Source of the DNA: Lichina pygmaea
Taxonomy: Eukaryota > Ascomycota > Lichinomycetes > Lichinales > Lichinaceae
NCBI GenBank assembly: GCA_963422465.1
Contig: OY730171.1
Coordinates: 372,001-436,000 of the forward strand
Reading direction: 5' to 3'
Length of the DNA stretch: 64,000 bases
In this document: in pieces, positions 35,914 to 47,470 of the stretch
How the letters are laid out: the number at the start of each line of letters is the position of its first letter
Position numbering within the stretch: position 1 is the first letter of the stretch
Program-made: the position numbers and the translations under genes
Notes under the pieces: generated by a model
Seen by the model: only the letters and a program-made list of their open reading frames with translations
Told to the model about the DNA's origin: nothing
Databases searched by the model: none

Positions 35914-37192
35914 GATGGGTGGTATGGAGAGGAGATCGACGGTGTCTCTCGGCGGTGATGCCAAAGGTCGAACGCGGTCTGGCTAAGCACCGGCACGTGT
36001 ACGGAGTGCTGTGACTGCGGATTGCTTGAATTTCTAGTCAAAATCAATGTGTTGCTTGTTTCCTTAGCTAAGCTGGTTTTGGTGCTGTTAGGGCAAGCAG
36101 ATGGATTACTTAAGCTCTCTCGGGTACGTATCGTACCGAGTACATATGCCTGCATTTGGACCAATATGGATCTTGCCTGACTATCGTCGAACATCGCACG
36201 ATCGTGTGAACTGGCCGACAATCCATGTGACTAATCAGCTAAAGTTATGAGACTGGATTGACCTAAGCCACACGTAATTTAAGCAGATCAACTCATGACC
36301 CTAGTCCCTCATAAAATACCACCTACTCCAACATACTCCGCACCGAATAGCAAGACAGGCACAACATCCACAGAACGGATCCTTTTTTTTCTCCTGTCAC
36401 CCTGCCGCAGCTCTGACTTACTTCCCGCCTCAAAGTACGTTTCGTAGATCGCACATACTTCTCCTCAAGTACGTGAAGTACCTCACAGGCATCAATATCA
36501 CCTTCAACACCGAAGCTGTTCCCAAAAAGAGCCTGACGACTGGCGATGTATCTCGTACGGTACCCCTGCTACGTACGTATGTACGTACAGTGCCCTTATA
36601 CCTGTCAACTGCCAAATATACTGATACCTCAACCGCAGGAGAGAATGACTGTGAAAAGAGGTATAGGTTCTTGCAGGGGGTAATACAATCAATTCCACAG
36701 TAGCACCACAGTCGAAACTGTAGACTACATTGACATCGTACAGCCGTAAACAAGATGGAGACGGAACGAAACAGAACTGGTGGTACCGTAAGTTGCTGTA
36801 CTACACGTACAGAAAGTAGGCATAGCTGAATTGAGTATTGGAATGCAGTAGGCTGAACATCGTGATAGAACTGTAGAAGTATAGCAGGGTAGAGAAGAAC
36901 ATAGACGAATAAGATATCTTGGATATAGCTACAGCGCTACACTTTGCTGTGTGACGCGATGCATGCAAGAGAGAACGAATGGCTTTGGACTTTCAAGGAA
37001 CACCGGCACGCCTGAATCGAATGATGCTGATTTTCCGCTGCCCCTCCCGCTTTCGCGTTGCAGGTCGCAGCACTGTACATTCAGCAGCCACTCTGCTCTG
37101 GCATCCGGTACATCTGTCTGTCTGTCTGTCTGTCCCTCCGTCCGTCGGTCTGCTTGTTGGCGGTAGGGAAGAACAAGATAGAGCCGAGGGTC
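35914..37192. other. Intergenic region upstream of eS7
   Basis: Promoter of eS7 plus sequence downstream of the Vam7-like gene. GTAC-rich motifs occur near 36120-36140 and 36560-36595; a (CTGT)n tract at 37110-37130. No gene recognised. Confidence 0.65.
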
Positions 37193-38607
37193 TCAAGAGA
37201 TCTTATCGATCCTCTTCTTCGCAACCTCCAACTTGCGTCCGACGCTGGAAAGTGCCAAAGTAGATATGTCAGTTTGTGCATGCCCGAGGATTGTTACAAA
37301 ACAAGACGGATGCTTCGGTGTTTAGCCACATGCTACGGGACTGTGGAAAGAAGAGAACCGAATGCGGGAAAGGAAGTGTGACGGCAAAACCAAAGGGGAA
37401 AATAGTCGTAGAGAAGAAAGTAAAAAACACACCGCGTAACATCTTCGTCCAAGAGATTCAGCAGTGGATTCTGCAGCTCGAGCTCGTCGTTGATCGCGAT
37501 GCCCAGCTCCTTCAGTCGCATCACGCCCTTGGTCATCTCCTCGACCGACTGATCCTGGTCGTGCATCTGCTCCTTGAGCAGCTGGAGCACTCCACGGTTG
37601 TCGAGTTCCCGCGTCTGGTCCGTCTCCGGCTGGACAGAGACGGACCCGAGCACGCGTCTGCTGCTGCTCTGGGCCTGGCTCTGGCTGTGACCTGAGTTAT
37701 GTCGCGCCATGGACGATGAAGACGGCGAGCCGTCCGTGGCGGCACTGCCAAAGAGAGCGCTCTTCTGTTGGGTCGAGGCGGCTGCCGATCCGTTCCTCGC
37801 TCCCGCGAGCGCTGGTTCGGCTGTCCTTCTGGCGATGGAGTTGGCCAGTGCTTCCAGCGCCTCCTTTTCTTTACGCGCGTTCATGAGCAGATCTCGTCTT
37901 CGCCGAAGCTCTCCCTCGCCGAGCTTCTCCGAACGAGTCTTTCTGCCTTCATCGATACCAGGGTTGACACCGCCGCCACCGCCTCCGAGTGTCTTCAGCC
38001 CACGATCAAGCGCCGTGATCATACTGCCGGCCAGGACCAGAGATCGCTTTGCCGCCGCCGAGCTCTCGTGCTGCTGTTGGGCTGTCTGCGATTGGTCTCG
38101 TCGCTGCAGGTGCATTCGCGCATCGTGAAGCTGCGACTTGAGATCCCGATGACAGTCGATCCACACCACGGGATCTGTGATCGGCGCGCCGCCCCGTGCT
38201 GGCGATGTCAGCGCACCGTGTAAGCCTAGAGCCGCGGCGCTCGACCTCGTCGATGCCGCGGAGGCGGGCAGATTCAGGAACGTCCTCCAGACCTCGGTCG
38301 TGCGCCACCGGTTATCGTTCGTCTCGTTGAGGGTCCGGAGGTAGTGTTCCAGCGCCTTTCTCCGCTCCTCCGTGAGGGCTGGATTGTTGACCGTCCTCGC
38401 GAACCAAGATTTCTGTGGCAGGGGCGCCGGAGGCGCCGCGCCGACATGGGTCCTCAAGGACTGATCCAGCGCGATGAAGTCCGAGTACCTCTTCCGGACC
38501 GTGAAGGACCGCAGCGGGAGTCGCAGGGTGATGTGGTAGACCGTATGTGGCTTGGCATCTTCGGATAAGGACGTTGTTGGAATCGATATCTCGACGGTGG
38601 GAGCCAT
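37193..38607 (-). CDS. vam7: PX-domain Qc-SNARE (Vam7-like)
   Basis: Soluble SNARE that binds PI3P through its PX domain and joins the vacuolar fusion SNARE bundle with Vam3, Vti1 and Nyv1. Exons 38607-37433 and 37244-37193 give 408 residues. N-terminal PX domain (about 1-115): YHITLRLPLRSFTVRKRYSD (with the RRYSDF-type PI3P site as RKRYSDF), then the proline stretch PAPLPQKSWF. A long helical, Ala/Gln-rich middle follows. The SNARE motif at about 330-405 includes LLKEQMHDQDQSVEEMTKGV, LGIAINDELELQNPLLNLLD (zero-layer Gln in the ELELQN region) and VGRKLEVAKKRI after the splice. No membrane anchor, as expected for Vam7. The Gly run GGGGGG near 215 is low complexity. Confidence 0.9.
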
Positions 38608-39320
38608 GGAGCGCAGCGTCGAAAGGGGCAGGATGACCTGAGAGCTTCGTTATGCATGGCGTCAGACAGAATCACGTTTTATGACTGAATCTGAGATGCC
38701 CGTGACATGCCCGAAGAGGCGTGAGATCCATGACTTGTGACAACGTCGTTTGATTCCAGTGACAGGAGGCCTGAACATGCTTACGGTAGCGTAAGTAGCA
38801 AACACTACCGCCTAAATTAGGCTGCCACCTGCCTGCAGTATCAGTATCATCACCTGCTTCAGAACCGTGAAGACTCCAGTAAGCAGAAAGCAACATCCAT
38901 CAGCTATCAGGCATCGACCATCATGGATCGTTTCTTGTATCCCATAGAAATAGTGATCTTGTCCCTGTCTTGCCCTTCTCACGTTGTCATCCGCACATCC
39001 GTGTACATCTACGTACGTAGTTACGCACAGTGTGCGCAGGGGCGATGGAGAACAATGTAATTGTGACAATTGACGGAGAATGCCAGTTTCCGGATACTCT
39101 GGACCTTTGCACGTGGACCTTTGCACGTGGACAAGACCAGCCAACGCCGTGGTGCTTTCTACCAACAGATCAAGTCTTCGATGGGTACATGGTCGACAGA
39201 AATCAGCAGGGCCAAGATCAAAGCCAAGCCGGGTTTCCCCACGAATCTCTAGGTGCCCCCCTCCCCCATCTTGAAATCATCCCTCAAGGAAAGCAGACGG
39301 AGTCCTCTCGAGACAGCCTT
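38608..39320. other. Spacer between Vam7-like gene and GT34 gene
   Basis: No gene seen. Contains a short direct repeat of GGACCTTTGCACGT at 39101-39131. Confidence 0.65.
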
Positions 39321-40302
39321 CTAGACAACGTCGTTGGCGTACTTCTGTATCAGGATGTTCTTCGCGTTTTCCTTGTCGTCCGGCATGTGCGCCCACGCGC
39401 CAGCGACGTGTAGCACGAACATGCCCGGTTCCCACTTGCGCTGCTCGTCGTCGTAGCAGGGCACCTCGGCCGGGAAGGCGTTCATCTTCCACTGCTTGAT
39501 GAAGACGGTGCGCTCCTTCTCGTTGCGCTTGTTGGCCTGCACGACCTCGAGGATGCAATCCTGATCGCTCGGTTTGCTGGATCGTTCGCCGCACTTCTTG
39601 ACCCGCCGAGCAAAGTCCAGCACGCGCGGGTGGGCGCGATAGATCATGACGCCGGCGTTGAGAGGGAAGCTGTCGATTGTCCGACACGTTCAGTGCTTTT
39701 ACTTCTTCCGGTCTCGTCGCGAAACATGGGCTCAAGAAGTGGCCTACCAGTCGGGCGTGAAGATCATATCAACCTTATCCGGGTTACCATGTGCCGCAAG
39801 CGTTTCGTTGATGATGTCCTCGACCTTGATCGTGCTGTTGGTGATCAGGGTGTCAAAGTCGATCCAGAACATCCAGTCGGACTTCTCCTCCCTGATGACC
39901 TGCTCCACCATGTCGAGCTTGTGCCAGTAGCCAGCGCCCTCGAGGTCAAACTTGAAGTCGTAGCCGTGCTTCTTGGCATATGCTTCCTCGCGCACGGTGT
40001 AACGGTCAGAAGACGGCTTGGGGAGCGTTTCGGCGACGATCTTGACGGGACCCACCCATCTTGTTCGTGAGGGAGAGGTAGTTATACGGGGCTTCCTCGG
40101 TGTTCATGCTCATGACGGTGATCTTCATTCCGCCCTCGGGAGACGCGATCCTCCAGTCGAGATCCCGGTCGCAATTGTCGACCGTGTGGAGATAGACGAT
40201 GTAGAACCCCAGCACGACGACCGCCACCAACAACGACCTCGGAAGATCCATCGAGCGTCGCATCATGAAGGACAGGTTCCTCGGCATGCTGCGTCGTCCC
40301 AT
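39321..40302 (-). CDS. GT34 glycosyltransferase (Gma12/Mnn10 family)
   Basis: Golgi type II enzyme that adds mannose or galactose to protein-linked glycans; the family includes yeast Mnn10/Mnn11 (alpha-1,6-mannosyl) and S. pombe Gma12 (alpha-1,2-galactosyl). Exons 40302-40056, 39982-39748, 39669-39321 give 276 residues. Short Arg-rich cytosolic tail, signal anchor about 22-40 (SLLVAVVVLGFYIVYLH), YNYLSLTNKM|AYAKKHGYDF, WMFWIDFDTLI with metal-binding DFD at 124-126, FPLNAGVMIYR, DQDCILEVV and a terminal HVAGAWAH motif. Intron 1 (GTGGGT...GGAAG, branch CTGAC) is read through in other frames but splicing rebuilds the family phrase; intron 2 is GTAGGC...CGACAG. Specific linkage cannot be decided from sequence. 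Confidence 0.85.
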
Positions 40303-41430
40303 TACCCTAAGTGGCTCGAGAAAAGACGGCCAAGTTCAGATGTGTTTGCAAGGCACGCTGGGTTGTGCCCCTTCGTGGACGTGACAGCTTCGTGTCGGAA
40401 GCTTGCCAGGGGAAAGAGCGTCAGCGCGACGGCGGCATCTCCCGCCGACGGGACCTAGCCGTGACAGGCCACGCATCTACGGAGTACATACGTACATTAT
40501 GCCTTCCGGCTGCGCTTTCCTGCACAGAGGCCATCCCTGGCAAGGCCACACGAATCCGACGGTCGACGTGATTAGAGCGGGGGGATCCGCCCGGGTAGGG
40601 GGAGATTGTCGAGCGCTTGGCTCGGGATCCAGCTCGCAGGGAAAGGCGACTTGTCCTCATCCCTTGCATCTGCCGTAGCGATTGGAGAGGAGTAAATATA
40701 GGACTGCGCATTTCGTGCCAATCCGGTAAGCACTAAGAGACATCAGCCCCCGGTCGCGCACGCACACATGCAGCAGACTCTGCACCCAGAACTCGTGAAG
40801 CTGAGCTGCGGCGAACCCAAGGGAACCATGCCCGCAGTAAGTACACTGTGGTCAGGATCCCAGTCGACTGGCCAATCCTCGAAGACACAGTAGACTTTAA
40901 GAACGACGAGCACAATGCAGCATTCTCGGTTCCGTGCAAGGTCCGGTGTCGATGACCAGTACGGAGTACATACGTACGTACATAACGTATCTCGTATTCG
41001 TCACGTCAACGAGAAGTTGAGTCCTTCCCGATGGGAATACTTCAGACAACCACACGTGATGATCTCGTGTACGGTACATCAATCACGTGCGCTATCAAGC
41101 CCTGACCTCTTTCTGTCGCCGGCCATGTCTAAACTCCATGTCATTAGCCATCAGCACCAGGACCTTGGACTTCCGTGGCATTAAAAATTAAGGTATTATT
41201 GATTTGAGCTACTTAATTGAACACGCTAGGTATATTTCCACTTTTTCCACCTGCTGCTGGTAAACACCCTGTAAAAACATCTTGGCAGATGGTTCTAACA
41301 ACTCCAGGATGAAATCCAAGCGTGAACCAACCACCAGAACCCAACGATAGATGGCTGGTAAATACGCCACCCATGACGCGGATTATACTTGTAGTGTATG
41401 AAATTATGAGAACAGATTCAATCTGAGGGA
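40303..41430. other. Spacer between GT34 gene and wall-protein gene
   Basis: No gene seen. The phrase ACGGAGTACATACGTAC occurs twice (40479 and 40964), part of the dispersed GTAC-rich motif family. Confidence 0.65.
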
Positions 41431-44400
41431 TCATAGCACAATCACAGTTCCCAGTAACACCAGAGCTGTCGCCACCCACGCTCTGAAGAGATCCCCTCCC
41501 CATCCCAGGCCACCACGGGGAATCCTGGCAGTTGCAGCGCCTTCAAACACCGATGTTCCCGACTCCCCTGCTGTTGCTGTTGGAGTTCCCTCCCCAGCAT
41601 TGACGATAAGAACTGGGGCTCCAGCAGGATTGGTTGTGAGGACAATATTGCTTGTTGAGCCAGTGGCAGAGAGAATGATGGATCCCCCGAATGTAAGTGT
41701 CTGCCCATCAACAACATATGCTGATGTGGCACTGGGCAGGTAGGTGGTGCCACCAACAACAAGAGGCATGAGACTGACTGGTGGGGGGCTTCCTGCTGCC
41801 GTGCCATCAACCACAACAACAGGAGCTCCAGCAGCATCAGTTGTGAGGGCGACGACTGTCTGGGACGGACCGGGGTTAAGGGTGATTGTCCCACCGGATG
41901 TGAGTGTCTGGCCACCAACAACGTACGCGCCTGCGTTGTCGCTGGTGAAGATCTGGCCTCCGAGGGTGACGGACGAGGCCGGACCCGCACCGCCGTCGAT
42001 GATGACAACAGGCTCTCCGCGAGCGTCTGTCGTGAGCGAAGCCACTGTCTCCGAAGGCCCAGGGTTGAGCGTGATTGTGTTGCCCGGGCTGAGCGTCTGG
42101 CTCCCGATGACATAGGCTGAGGCCAAGTTGGCCGCGTAGGTGGCCCCGTCGATGACGAGCGGCGCTGCCGTGGGGACTGGTCCAAGGGCTGGTGTGATCA
42201 TGATAGGGCTTCCTCCGTCAGGTCCATCGATGCTAGTGGGCATTGTGCCAATGTTGGCAACAGTGATGGGCACGCCGTCAAGAGCAGAGCTCTGCCCAGC
42301 TGCTACACCTTGAGCACCCGCAGCCACGATTGTCGAGACTCCGGCGATATCTGCTGGAATGACAACGGGTGCCAAATTGCCTGACCCAGGAACACCGCCA
42401 GAATCTGCACCTGAAGTGTCGGTGTTACTGGATGGTGGGATGTCATCTGAGCCAGAGCCAGAAGCTGGGTCTGATCCTGATGCTTGGTCTGGTGCTTGGC
42501 CTGGTGCTGCTTGACCCGGCGCTTGACCCGGCGCTTGGCCTGATGCTTGGTCTGGCGCTTGACCTGGTGCCTGGCCTGGTGCTGCTTGACCTGGTGCTTG
42601 GCCTGGTGCTTGGCCTGGTGCCGCTTGACCTGACGCTTGACCTGGTGCCTGGCCTGGTGCCTGGCCTGGTGCTGCTTGACCTGGTGCTTGACCTGGTGCT
42701 TGGCCTGGTGCTTGGCCTGGTGCTTGGCCTGGTGCTTGGCCTGGTGCTGCTTGACCTGGCGCTTGGCCTGGTGCTTGGCCTGGCGCTTGACCTGGTGCTT
42801 GACCTGGTGCCTGGCCAGGTGCCGCTTGGCCAGGTGCCGCTTGACCTGGTGCCTGGTCTGGTGCTGCTTGACCTGACGCTTGACCTGGTGCCTGGCCTGG
42901 TGCTGCTTGACCTGGCGCTTGGCCTGGTGCCTGGCCTGGTGCTGCTTGACCTGGCACTTGACCTGGTGCTTGGCCAGGTGCCGCTTGACCTGGTGCCTGG
43001 CCTGGTGCTGCTTGACCTGACGCTTGACCTGGTGCCTGGCCTGGTGCTGCTTGACCTGGCGCTTGACCTGGTGCCTGGCCTGGTGCTGCTTGACCTGGCG
43101 CTTGGCCTGGTGCCTGGCCTGGTGCTGCTTGACCTGGCACTTGACCTGGTGCTTGGCCTGGTGCTGCTTGACCTGACGCTTGACCTGGCGCCTGGCCTGG
43201 TGCTGCTTGACCTGGCGCTTGACCTGGTGCTTGGCCAGGTGCCGCTTGGCCTGGTGCTTGATCAGGTGCTTGACCCGGTGCTCGTTGTGGCGCTTGTGGT
43301 GGTGCTTGACTCGGTGCTTGTGGCGACGCTTGTGGTGGTGCCTGTGCAGGTGCCTCACCCGGTGATTGACCTGGTGCTTGGCCTGAAGCAGGAGAGTTGG
43401 AGCCGGAATCGGGATTAGATCCTGAGTCTGGGTCTGGGTCATTGGAGCCAGCTGCGGGAGTATTTCCGTCACCAGAACCTGGGCCGGAACCAGCACCAGC
43501 ACCAGCACCAGCACCCGGAGCGGGAGCGGGAGCGGGAGCGGGACTCCCAGACCTAGGCGCTGTATCGGGGGCCGGGCTTTCACCAAATGGATTCCCCGGC
43601 AGGTTCTGAATATCTCTGATGGCGCCGATTATGGCCCCGAGGGCGCCGCCACCGCCACCGCCACCGCCACCGCCACTATCGCCTCCACCACCACCGGCAG
43701 GCGGAGTTGGACTCTGCGGCCGCGGCGCCGAAACGACCGGGGTGGTGGTCCCTGCCTCGACCGGAAGCGGACCTGGGTCAGGCACCCGGACCTGTCGCGT
43801 TTGCTCCGGGCCGGGACCGGTCTCGAACGAGTCAACAGTTTCGGTGAGAAGGGACACTGTTTGCACCAAGCCGGCGTTAAGGAGACCAATGCCATAGCAC
43901 GAGTCGAAGGCAGCCTCGTTCGGGTACTGCGTCTTCAGTAACGTCTCATCGACCAAGCTGGAGACCCAGGAATAGCTGTAGTCCAGGCCGAGATCTCCGG
44001 CGGGCGGGGTGGGGCTGATGGGCGGAAAGATGACTGGCGGTGACAACGTCACGGCCCCGTTGCCGTCGCCCGACCCGGCGGTCGAGCAGATCGAGCTCGA
44101 GCTCACAACAGTGGGCAAGGTGCCACGCCACCACAAGGACCCGCCGAGGAAGTCTCTGAAGACTGCGGTCGGGTAGGCGCTGCAACGAACGGGGTCAGCC
44201 TTGTTCTGCCGTCAAACAAAAGAAAGGGGGGGGGAGGAAGTGCCGAAGTGCCGGGGAGATATGGGAACATACACGACCGTCTCGGACGTGACATTGCCCG
44301 GCCGGGTGATGGTGACAGTCTCGACGCGTGTTCCGGCCTCGTTCGTCGCCGGTCGGGTGATGCCAGGAGGAAGCAGGTTCGTGATGGTTGTGGTGCGGGT

Positions 44401-44774
44401 GGTGTTGGTGCTATTGTTGATGATGCGCACCACCGTAGCGGCCGTGATGGTCGCCGAAAAGTGCTGGGAGTACCATTTCATCGACTGGACAGCAGGTAGG
44501 TTATAGGTACAGCTGGCCGAGCAGTTCGACGGCCCGGGCGCCGTGGGTCCGGGGGTGGGTCCGACCGTTACCAGGGGCGGCGACGAAATCGTTGTCGACG
44601 CCAACGTCGGCAACTCGATCGTCGTTCCATTCCCGTAAAAACCTGCAGCGATCAGCATCACATCTCCTCGGGCGCAGTCCACATTGCCCACTCACCTCCC
44701 TGGGGAACGCCAAAGACTGACGACGCGAGCAGAGGAACAGCAAGAAGGAGCGAACGAGCGCGCCTTGTTGCCAT
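41431..44774 (-). CDS. Secreted, GPI-type cell-wall protein with Gly-Gln-Ala-Pro repeats
   Basis: Exons 44774-44696, 44642-44273, 44179-41431 give 1065 residues. Signal peptide MATRRARSLLLAVPLLASSVFG, then a Cys-containing Thr/Asn-rich domain with many N-glycosylation sites (INNSTNTT region). Residues ~310-410 are Pro/Gly/Ser-rich. Residues ~413-716 are a tandem (APGQAPGQA)-type repeat. From ~766 to ~1010 come three ~75-residue modules, each with GG..Y....AYVV.GQTL..GGTITL and ending PVV+VDG, as found in many ascomycete wall proteins. The C-terminus is a small-residue region plus VATALVLLGTVIVL, as for GPI anchoring. Start and both splices give a continuous frame with a clean signal peptide. 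Likely structural or adhesive; no enzyme domain seen. Confidence 0.85.
42480..43390 (-). repeat. Coding tandem repeat, Gly-Gln-Ala-Pro type
   Basis: About 900 bases of 24-33-bp units such as CAGGCCAAGCGCCAGGTCAA in the wall-protein gene. The units are multiples of three without stops in most frames, so long false frames (Leu/Val-Pro-Gly on the plus strand; His-Gln-Val-Lys on the minus) overlay the true one. Copy number may be misassembled. Confidence 0.9.
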
Positions 44775-45370
44775 CGCAACGATGAGTGGTCGAAGGGGCT
44801 CAGTAGACGTCGCCGGCTACCCCTGACCAGGAATCAACGGGCAACGAAGGTGACAAGCCAAAGGGTCAACGAACGACTGCTACCCGGCGATGGGTAGTAA
44901 AACAAGATGAAGACCTGGAGGAGGAGGAATTGAGAAAAGATGAAGAAGGAACGTCCGGTGGGCATGTGAATCACTGCGGTGGTCTATCCGCAGCCAGTCG
45001 CATCATCGAGCGAAAGATCCGAGGCGGCGCAGCTCTTCGTTTCGGCGTCCACGGCAGGATGACAAGAATGGGGGACCGGACCAGACCACGGCGACTGACG
45101 CCAGTACCATTGCGGCCGTACGTACGATATGTACGTAGAGTACGTTACGTACTCCCGTACCTGTAGAGCTGCATGCACGCTACATATAGTACCGCGCCAC
45201 CGGTCATCCTCCGTCTGCCTGCGACATGGCCCACGTCGAGTCTCGACTTGTCCATTGGCCGGCCGTGAAAACAAAGCTGAAAACCCTTCCAAGGCAAAGG
45301 TGCGGGTTGCCTCGGGTCGTTGCTGCTGCTCCTGCTGCTCCTGCTCGACGCTGACGCTGACGCTGACGCT

Positions 45371-45403
<33 letters not shown>

Positions 45404-47470
45404 ACCGACACCGGACACGCACGGTACGTTACGCAGCACGTACGGTACCTCCACTTGGCGCTCGGACAGCTGCCTGGTCGGCCCATTCAGCCACTCGATC
45501 CCCGACGGCCGTTCGATCCTCCAAAGCCCAGCCAAGGCCGGCACTAGCGACAAGACGGAAGCTGAAAACTCCACGATGCAGGGACCTAAGCAGCGAAGAC
45601 CGCATCCGACAAAAGTCTTTGCGATGGGCCCCAGCCGTGGACGCAGATACCGATCAAGCCACCGGCAAGTTCTCCAAAAATTATGAACTGACGTCCCACC
45701 ACCACGTCCGCTACTTTGTGCGCGTATCCTGTTTTAGGTATTTTGGCAGAGCGGCTCTGCAGCATGCTCCTGCTGGTACCATAGTAACGCTACTTCCGTC
45801 GTAGGACTAGGAGTCAATACTGTCGTGCGTCGGACGTCGGACTGTCTCAAAGGAGGCTGCAGTGCTCCGTACTGCGGGCTTACGGAGCAAGTAGCCGAGA
45901 GGGCACAGCCCTGAGCCGGCCGGTGGGCGCCGCCCTGCCACCGACCGTTAGGGGCAGTCAGCCTCTCGGGCCACGAACGCCGAGCTAGCATGATTAGGCG
46001 AAACATGCTCGATAATTGTCCGTTGTTGACCAATCAGCGGCCGACACCCTCAATTCACCCGGCGTGGCGCGATATCCGATTATATTACGATTTGCTCGCA
46101 TCTCTGTGATAATCAAGCGCGATCGCGACGACTGGCTGGCTCGTGCGAAATACCCTTGTACAGAGGTACCTCCGTACGGTGTGGGCGTCTTCGATCCGCC
46201 TACGGGTAGAGCTTAGAGCCCCGCACCGTAGCCCTATCTCATAGGCCTGGACCCTTCCAGTTTGTTGCCTCGACGACGAGCTGCGTAGGCGACGGCAAAG
46301 GGGAACCTCAGTAATGTACTTCTGTACGTACAGTACGCTATGCACTGGAAAAGCTCGCGAGTACTTACCTCGTACAGTACGTACAGAGTTATGGTAAGGG
46401 ATGCACGGGACGGTAGATGGCTTAACTTAGGCCTGAAACAGCTGTCCAGATCACCCCCGCGATGATCACTGACACCCGTGCCTTAGGCCCTAGCTCCCTT
46501 GGAAAATTGCTGTTTACCAGTAAGCTTCCAGAGTAGAAGCTTCGACGAGCAGTGACGCCCACAGTTACACATAACTTACATAAGTACGTAAGTACCGAAG
46601 TGCCGAAGTACTGAAGTACCTCTCACTTATGAAGGTGTGGCTCTTGACCACAGCAGGGATCGACCTACGGGGTCTTGGCACGCCGTAGCTGACGACACTT
46701 ACAGTACTCGTACGCTTGTTTCGAAAATTCTACAACGGTAGCTACAGAATAGAAATCAAGATACCGTGAAATTTGGTGGAGAACGTCAGCTCTCATGGTC
46801 AATCATTCTTCCCTCTGCTACTAAAACTGCTTTGAGCCTCTCTGAGGCAGATAGTGCTCTTTGGAGTGATGGGCATCATCATCGTCCTCCGGGATGGGTT
46901 TGGTGGGCCTGTCCATAACTTTTGGGGCAGAAGTTCCTCGCCTCCGGCGGTTTATTTGTCGACCGTGCGTGCTTGGTACGGAGTCTGTGTACTGAGGTAC
47001 ATCTGTACCAGGTACGGAACGTACTGGTAAGGTGATCATGTGATGCCCCTTTGACAAATCCTCCGACCGACCATATATTCGTCCTCCGGCCTGCGTCCAG
47101 GTTCCTCGTTCATCCTAGCGAAAAGGGCAGGAGGCAGCACAAAAAGGACGCAGGAACACTAGCAGGAGCGACGAGGTCTAAACCGTTGTATCGAGCCTGT
47201 CTCTAGCTCCACCGAGATCCGGGTCCGAGCGACGACAGGAAGAGATGAGAAGAGACGACTGCTCGGTCTGACGAGGCCTTTGAAGGTGCTCGTCTCTATC
47301 CAACCTCCTTCCCTGATTTGCGAAGCCTTCTCCCCCGAGGTCCTCATTCTGCCCAAGTTGGTTGCACGCTTGCTAACTCTTGTCTCTTCGTGTATAGATG
47401 TCAGGCACCTCGATTACGCTGCTCCAGGTGATGAAGGGCATTCTCGGAATGCTGCGTTCTTGAGACCTTG
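44775..47470. other. 2.7-kb intergenic region
   Basis: No gene supported. Promoter sequence for the wall protein and, divergently, for the pepsin-like gene lies at the ends. A (GCT)/(GACGCT)/(GACGCC) tract occupies ~45321-45413. GTAC-rich motifs are dense at 45115-45160 and 46315-46390. Confidence 0.6.
45321..45413 (+). repeat. GCT / GACGCT / GACGCC compound repeat
   Basis: A (GCTGCTCCT)n start grades into GACGCT and then GACGCC hexamers and finally GACACC, a clear case of repeat-unit drift. Confidence 0.9.

Noticed and set aside
42369-43418. 349-codon plus-strand frame of Leu/Val-Pro-Gly repeats
   Set aside because: Antisense of the wall-protein repeat; its openness follows from repeat units divisible by three.
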